A DNA stretch of 64,000 nt from the NCBI GenBank assembly GCA_002633005.1, contig NMRA01000129.1:751108-815107 (forward strand), given 5' to 3'. The DNA comes from Phoronis australis (lineage: Eukaryota > Phoronida > Phoronidae). The notes under the pieces are model-generated. The model was not told the DNA's origin. It ran no database searches and worked only from the letters and a program-made list of their open reading frames with translations. Of this stretch, positions 49,901 to 58,900 are shown one piece after another (position 1 is the first letter of the stretch; each line of letters starts with the position of its first letter). Made by a program: the position numbers and the translations under genes.

Positions 49901-52900
49901 CGTATGATGTCTACTGAAAATGTTCACAAAACTAGCCATCTTAGACAGACGACGGATTAGCACGGCTATTATGACCAAGGCCGCATGCTGAGACCCCGGT
50001 GGGCTGGTGAGGTGCTGGGAACATGCGGGACAGTGGCAGACACTAAAATGGTATGACCTTGACAGGAAAGCAATATCGCGTGCTCAGCACTTCAAAAGGA
50101 CAAATTCAAAATAATGCTACCTCTGCAAGTCATTTACAGCCAAACTTATCCAGGCATAAAGTATTTACGAAACAATTCTGTTTCGACACCCGACTTGGAA
50201 AAGTGTTGAACCTGAGAAAATCGTTAAGATACTGTGCAAAATTGAGGAACTGAAAAAGTCAAAGAGACATTATCATTCTCAGACATTAGGTAGAAAGCGA
50301 AAAGGTCATGCCACTGACGTAGAACGTGAAGTCGACCGTGAATAGTTACCGAGATGTGCCAGTTTTCTAAACTTGGCATGAACCCCGAGCAGTGAAGGCT
50401 GATCCACTATAATAGAGACACGTGAAAATACTAATCTAAGACAGTATAGACCAGACAGTGAGTGCTGCATGAATCAAGTTAAGAAAGTCACAGTTGTTTT
50501 CACTGCAAAACTTAACAAAACACAACCAGCCAACCCAGGTGCTCTTGATCCCACCTACTCAAATACTAGACAGATGAAGGAAGAAGAAAAGAAAGTAACA
50601 CGTGAAAACACAATCCAACGATCTAATGCTACAATGTTGTAGAAGAGTGCGTTTAAAACCAAATCCATAATTCCTTGACCACTTAAGTTTTCTGGACTTT
50701 TCATTGGCTCGATGGTGTAATCGTTGAAGCATACATAGGTAAGGTCTAACTTTAACTTAGTTAATGTTGAGTAGAATTTGTTCTGAAGATAAATTGAAAC
50801 TAAAAGCATGTAATGGAAGCTTTTAAATTCCGTTAAAAGTAAACACTTGAAGCATGCAAAGCTGACCATTTGAGAAAAATGCCTAATAAAAATCAAAAAA
50901 AGCAATTTACACACTCTTCAGTCCAATTGCTCCAAAACCCTGCAAAGTACCACCAATAAGCAAACAGCACTCACACAAAGCTGTCAGTCTACTTACAGCA
51001 TGGAACTTTCTTGAATATTCTGTCATTGAAAAACGCCACATAGCGTTGAGCATAAAACCCTGGCCTGTGAACTGATATTGTGTCCTGAAATACACACAGC
51101 AACAGCTTAGTGCAAGGCATGCCGAGAGCAATCAGACCAAATGACCTGCAACATTCCATAACGATGCCCCAGCACACATAAAATTCACCGTAACAGTAGC
51201 TTTTCATTAAAACTCCAAATGAAGGCGAAAGCAAGCACGGAAGTGAAACAAGATCAGATTGTAGCCAGAGTGACGAGTCATGATGACTGGTTATTACCTG
51301 CAATTTGCACCGTCGTGAAGTGACACAGTATTTAATCTGATTACTCTGGGTGCGAACTGCATACTCACACACCGAAACAACAACTTACAGTTCCCACCAA
51401 AAGAATGCAGTCAACAGAACGTCTTGATCAACAATGACCACGATGTTCTGAATCGTACAGTGTTATAAAGAGTTAACGATGAAAACAAAATAAGAGTTAA
51501 ATATTCAAAAGCCTTTTGATGTTTAACAAACTATGATTCACACACTATAATACAGTTATCAGTTTCACAATTTCAAAACAATTCCAGACAATGGGCACAT
51601 TGGACAACAAATACAAATAACGCCACTGAAGAAAGCGACCATGAGGATAGCATGTTAATCTCCACACAATTCCCAAATTCAGTAACAGTGACATAATCCA
51701 ACAGACCTAGATAGAACTCAAACAAGAATTGCGATTTAAGAAAGATATGCCCTTGGACCACACACGTGTGTGCGTGCATTGAAAAGTAAACAATTTTGAT
51801 ATAAGAGAATAAGAATAATAATTGCAAAGATTTGACTTGAATATCTTACTTACTCCCTCATGCACAACAGCCTTTATTGTGTGCTCTAACTTTTTGGAAA
51901 GCCTGTAACTTTGTAAAATGTCGATGATCCCTATGAACAGTAGTAATCGTTCTCCTTTGGTGTTCCGAGCTGGAATGCCACCTGGCCTGGAGTGTAATGA
52001 AAACATTAATCATTGCATAAAAATAATAATAATAATATATTACTACACAACAGCTCTGCAGCTCTAGTACTCTTAACTAAGTCAATGACATCCAGAGAAT
52101 CCAAATACTGGGCCATCCAACTGGCGAGGCATGTCAACGAATTTTTCACCGACTGCCTCTCAATCTCCACTGTTTGACAAGTTGGCCACCAGATGGCGCT
52201 TTTTAAATCTTAAATCTGGTCATGAAAAAAGGAATGTCAGCAAAAATAAAGAACATGCTGAAACATCTTAATACCAACAAACAAATATTGCCTCAACATA
52301 AACTGGGAGGTAGCGAGGCTTTGCACAAGATTTAAGCAATATTTAAGAAAATATTTTAAAGCAAAAAATCATTGATTTCAGCTTGCAGAAACCTGCGCAG
52401 TTACAAATAGAGAGTATGACAGTACATAAATCAGAAACCCCTTTCTAATTTCTAGGACCTGGTGACAATGCTTGCTTCAGGGGCTACATTCTGAGTACCT
52501 AGTTACTCTAAGGCCCTTGGGAAGGTCTGAGAAAAAGCCATATCATCTCCTAGAAGGGGATCATCACAACTGATGGGTGGGTAAACAGAAACAGGCCTTG
52601 CCAGATGACCTCTGACAGAAGAAGCTTGACCGTTTGGGTGAAGCTGATGTCATGGTCTCTGGTCCAGTTGGAAGTACCCATGGCTAGCACTTGAAGTGTG
52701 ATTTGCAAGGTAACACAAGCTGTTAGAACTCAATTCAGACTACTCTGTTGCCAGGTCTTTTATACGTTTACAAAGAAAGTGCTCATTAGAAAGCCCTCAG
52801 TATAACTTATTATGGAAACATCTGTTCCACATGAGACTAAGTGAGTGTGGTCTACAACTGTCAGTTTTTTTGTTTCAACTAGAATTTACTATTGCAAGCG

Positions 52901-55900
52901 TAGATCACAATTATTTTACATAATCATTCCAGGTGTGTATGTAATGTAATACCAGCTGAAAGAGACTTTATAAAGTTTGCACCATTGGCTTTCCCTCTTA
53001 AATGATGTGCACAACTGATAGAACATTACTAACGGAGTATTTTCATCGTCTACTTCCACAGGTTCTGAGTCAGCTTGAATGGACTCCAGGGCTGTAGAAT
53101 AGTTGGCCAGCCGCTGCTTCACTGATTTGTTTCTCTGTAGTCCTAGATGAACATAAAATATTTCAACACAAAACCAATGTATCAATAACGGAATGGGACA
53201 GTGAATAATGAAATGTAGCTCATTCATATGGATATTATGGTAATAATTAGCATTACACCTAGGCCCAGCGCTAGACTCGAACCAATCACCATGCATGCTA
53301 GGAGTAAACTACGAAATTTTATGCACTGTGAGTGGTCAATTTTCAAATGGTGTCTCGAGTAAAATCTTGATGAGCAATGTGCCAGGCAAGCCAACAGACT
53401 TACCTTTGTCTGAGGTCATCTCCAGTGACGTGTTGAAGATGGATGTATCCTGCTGGGAACTGTGAGAATCCCGGGACTCCCTCTCAGCCAACTAAAACAC
53501 AAAAGAACACAGCTTGAATTTCCTCATAAAAATAATGCATGTTGCATCAGACGTGAGCAGACCGCTCACCTGGGCCCCTTTGCACCAGATACCAGAAACC
53601 ATTTTTCATATATTACTCATATACACCTATTAAGACCAAACTGATGATCAAGAGACCCGACCCAAGAGTCCAGCGGGAGCTGAACCCACGACCTTGAGAG
53701 CAGAACCACTGGGCCACGTTGCTTCCTGTTTCTCATAATGAATGCTGAGAATAACTACACAGCTCCCTCTCAGCCAACTGATACACAATACAGACACCAT
53801 TGAATAATGCTTCAAATGGAAGCAGCATATAACATGAAAACTGGAATGGGTTGATGTTTATCAAAGACACTTGAACGCAAGCAATCACCCAGAGGCTTAC
53901 TTCATCTCAGAAACATTAAGATAACTACTGCCATTCAATTTTTTAATAACTTTCCACAACTCCTTGTTTGGTAGAAGACAAATTTAAATGCTTCTTTTCC
54001 TAATTAGACTTTCTTGAGTATTTCAGCATAACCATTCTGAAGAACTAAGAAAAAGTTACCATTTCCTGTTAGGATTAGAAAGAAAGCTTTTAATGGTTTT
54101 TTTAATGAACTTAGACTGACTTCCTGCCGACATGGTTCATTATTTTCCATTCCTACTTATCCTGACATTTTTCCACTTGAACATATGTAAAGTACTTATT
54201 TGATCACACTGAAAACAGTATGACTTGTTCATACTTTCTAAAATTCACAAAAAATTAACACTAACAGAGGTTCAAAGTATTGATGTGGCAGAGGCTAGTC
54301 ACTAATCAGGGCTTGGAATGACCAATGACAAAAAACGCGGAAACTTTTACGGCCCAAATCATGCGCGCTACCCAGCCTTGAAATGGTCGGTGTGAACCCC
54401 GAGGACTAAAAAAAAAAAGAAACATCGGTAGCATGCGTCTGCATCCTTTTAGATCGCCCGTCGACTCCCAATCCACACACTTTTGGCTGCAAAGCCGTAG
54501 TATTTGTCGCCGCGGTTTACAGTAACACGAGACGCCATTGAAAATCCCACCACGCTATCCCAGACGCCCCGGCAATGTTGACAATTTACGTTCCTCCGAA
54601 ACATAAAGAGCAACTTCCGCTTTTCGAGGTGAACGTCGTCTGCAACGCCGCGGTAAGAAAGGAATTTGCCGCGGAAATTTTATATCAAATCCGATTCTTT
54701 TACGCGGGAATATTATAAAATACGCGGAAAGAACATTTGAAAAAAGCGGAAATCCGCGTTTCCGCGGAAAATTCCAAGCCCTGACTAATGCCAGTGCTCC
54801 GATACTCACCCTTTTGTCGACAGCTGCCTGGTCCAAGTTGTGAATCCCAAGCAGAAGACTGTAGTCCATGATCTTGAAACTTTCCAGAACCTGAGGAAAC
54901 AAGTGTGCGCATGGTTAAGGAAGAGGCAAGATGAACCGTCTCGTGTGCACCTATAATGTAGAATGCCCTTCAAGATTTTGTCCACGAAGACTCAACCTGA
55001 GGAAGTTTTGCTTATCCACAGCTATAACAGCAATCAAAACACAACAACATCAACACATTTATCATAATCAACGGTGACAATAGAGAACTCAATTTTCTCC
55101 AGGGAGGGAGACTGACGAAAGGTCCGTGAGAAATTGTGAATCAAACCTAAGACATACGACGACTTACCCGACAGTCCCGTTGTATCGTCTTACAAAGTGC
55201 GGCCCACGTCTCCGACTCTAGTAATACGCCCTCAGGGTGGTTTGACATAAAGTCCAGATCCTTCAGAGTGGGACTTCTCTTGGCCCTCTCCGCCTTGGAT
55301 GCCTTTCTTTTGTGAGTGCTCCCTTTCAAGTCATACTTTTCATGCAGTCGTATGTTGGTCGGCAGTAAATTGTTCATGATTATGAAACGAATATTTTTTC
55401 CACCACACTGCAAAAACAAGACAAATCATCTGAACATGGCATCAAACTGAGGTAGATGGAAGAGACTGGACAAACTTGGCATTTCTATCAATGCATCCAT
55501 TCTTCTAGTTAAATGGAGCTTAAATGGACGACTAAAAATTCTGGGGATGGTATTAAATCGAGTAAAACAGGAACATGGCAATCAGATGAGAAAACGCTGA
55601 AAATCCACAGAACAGTTAGCTGAACATAGATACTAACCAGACACATGCACAGTCAGTGTTAATATCATACAAAACACTGTGTATAGAACCCAAATTAGCA
55701 ACACAGTTGGGCTTTAACTGCAGCAGTAAATATCAAATCTTAGATCAGCTGTAATGGAACACCCCATCATGATCTGGTACAGGCATGTTCTATCTTCATC
55801 ATTTGTTCATTAATTCAAATAAAATCAGATAGAGTATGGGCACTTAAGTTTGCAGAGATCGATTCGTGATTATGTTGTCCCTGCTTTTTTACAAAAGGAG

Positions 55901-58900
55901 CCACAGGTAAATGCCCATGTTCAGCCGCGAACATTTGACCAATTCCATCTTGTTTGATAAATCATGGTTAAATTCCAGCTATCCATGGAAAACACAAAAG
56001 CCCCACAGCAACCAGTTTTTGGTGTCTTTAAATTGATCAGGCCACTTGTGTCCACTTTATGACATCACACCACCAGGTGGTGCACGAATGATCTAAGGAT
56101 ATTTGTATTAAAATGCATAAATTCTAAGCTTAATTAATTCCTTCTAACACTTTTTGACTTAAGAACATGAAGGCAGCATAACTGTTCTCTTGGTAATTTT
56201 AAGTTCAGTTTAATAGTCCAAGAGTGTGTAATCACCACTTTAAGCTGGGCAGTCTTACCTGATAACAATAGAGACCATAGAATTTAGGCAGCAGCGTCCT
56301 GGGGTTTTGGTTCAGGTTCTGAAAAAGTTGAAGTATATTGTTTACCTGGGATGTGTCTCGCATATATTCAAGTGAGCAGAGTCACTGAGACATTAAAGGT
56401 AACGTTATCACATCCATGCCATGTTTATCCTCACGCTGACCTGTATTAGGGTGAGCAAACCAATATGGCGGAAATTCAGCAAGAGCGAAATTTTGTCACT
56501 TTTCATGATTTTCACAAGCTCATATCTATTAGCATACTAAGTGGTGACAAATGAAGTATGCCAGTGAAATATTTAATTTTTCTTCTTACTATTGATATCC
56601 ATTACAAAAAATTGGGCATTAATGAGTATTTTTAAAAATTGAAGTAAAGCGAGCACTTCACAAATTTTTCACTCACCGGTAAATTCTTGTGACTTTCAGT
56701 AGGGGTCAAACTTTCAGCTGTTAAATAAATGGCCGTTACTGAACCGATTTTAATGATATTTATATCAAACTGTTTGCTACAAAATTCTGCTTTCAATCCT
56801 GAGTGTACACTTTTTATTTTCTCGACAAAAATATGAGAAAATGTACTTTTTTTGATTTACGGCCTCGCCACTCTCTCACCTGGAAAAATCCTGAAAGTGT
56901 ACACTCAATGTCATAATCACTTAACATGTCCTAATCCATTCCTGATCAAATTTTTTCACTTTATCTCACCATTTCCATTTAGGAACACTTCTAAAAAGGA
57001 AACTTTAGTCAATTTTCAAGAACCATGTTGACCTTTCCAGGGTTCAAACTAAACTCGACCTGATTGGTCAAATGTATTCAACAGAGCCAGTCAAAACTTC
57101 TCTAAATTACAAAACGTGGTCCAAACCTGGTAAAATATTTTCATTAAAATAATATAGAATACTTTTAAAATTTAATTTAAGTCAATTTTGGGAATAGAGT
57201 CATTTTTTTCTATTTTCTTCAAAAATATTTTTGTTACACTTTTACTACCTCGTGAGGGCGCTGTGATCAGTTTCATTTTTTAGAAAATTACATATTTCAC
57301 CAAAATAAATGTTCAGTCAACACTGCAGTGCATCAAAACATTTTAGAATACAAATATGCTTTTTTTGGATAGTCACCAACACAACACCTCTCAGTTTCTA
57401 TATTATTTGATAGGAATGAAACTGATTTAAAATTCGTTGACATTTTAGGGTCCAATTTAATTTTGTTTAATTAAAAATGCATATTACCATTTTTTGTCAT
57501 TTGGTGTGCAAGTTAAGATTGTGAAAACATTGATCTTACTTGGGAAAAAAGACTAATTTGCATAACCTCACAGGTTTTTAAGTAAATAACGAAATACTCT
57601 GAAAAAGACTAGTTTTCTGGTTTTTGCTCATTTTGAATTCATTTGTTATGCAAATTTCATTTTTTAGAATTATTTCAAAATCTTTTGGAGTAAAAGAAAC
57701 ATGTTCACCAAACCATAGTAATTCTTGAAGTGTTTTGTCATTTTCAAGGTTATAAGTTGCTCTCTTTTTAAAACATCACTTGTTAAACTTGGCTTCAGGG
57801 GCAAAAATGTCCTGTCACAAGTCGAAAAAAAACTAAGTCGATGGTGAATTTTTCAATTTTTGTTGTTCTCGTTCGTGCAAAATATAATAATTTGTGGTTT
57901 GATGTTTATGCCATGTTGTTAAGCTACTTGCAAAGGACTCTCCATCTTGTTTTAAGAACATTGTGAGCTATGGATTCCCAAATATAGTTGTCTAAACTTG
58001 CCATTTTCTGTGGCCTGAAATTTCCGGGTGCCGTTTGCTGAAAAAAAGGCCATTTTTGAGGCTCTAAAATTCAAATAACTCGAGAACCGCTGAACCGATT
58101 TGTAAAATTCAAAAAGTTGTATAAACAGCATGTCTAAAGCTATCATTTAACACTCTTTTCAAGTGTTTCTAATGAAATTTGTATTTGGGTTTGCTCACCC
58201 TACCTGTATTAAGTCAACTTGATGGATGGTCACAAAAAGAGTGCAAAATCATGATCAAAATACATTGTTTGAGTCTCGAGTGATGCCCATATAAGTCCTT
58301 ACAATCATACTTAGGCATAAGCTAGAGCTCCACTGTTTCCTACAGATGGCGCTGTAACATAGGGTAAACCTAGACCTTACAATTTTTAAGTCCCACACAG
58401 TGTTGATTAGGTCGAGCAAAAATAAACTTTAAAGTGGAAAGAATCAAGTAAGTGAATATTCCCATAGAAAAAAAAACAGATGTCATTTGGTAGACACTGT
58501 TATCATTTACTACCATGAACACTAACTAGTCTCACTAAAAAAACAAATAAAGAGTTCCACCATCAAACATGAGGCAAAAACATGGTTTTCAAGGATGGCA
58601 TTGTGGCATTGCATGCAATGTTACAACAAAGCTGTCCATCTTCAAAATGAAGTATTTTCACTAAAAAGACAATTTCTGTAAATGCTAAGGGTTGAACACG
58701 AGAAGAAGGATGAGAACAGTGAGATGCTGGCATGCTCACCATGTAGTAACCAGGAAGTAGTTTCTGTAAGAACTCCGCCTCTTTGTGTTGCACGGTCTTG
58801 ATGATGAACTCGTCATCATTGGTGATATAGAACACACTCCCACTGGCGCCGGGATTAGACAGCTCTCGCAGTGGCTCATTGCACAGAGACATCTGAAGGG

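Larger units (their letters stand above)
53492..54809 (-). other. Pip5k1: PIP5K intron with two mobile elements
   Basis: 1.3 kb between the catalytic-loop exon and the variable linker exon. It contains a tRNA-derived SINE fragment (53645-53724) and a TIR element (54307-54783), which make up over 40 percent of it. Confidence 0.85.
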
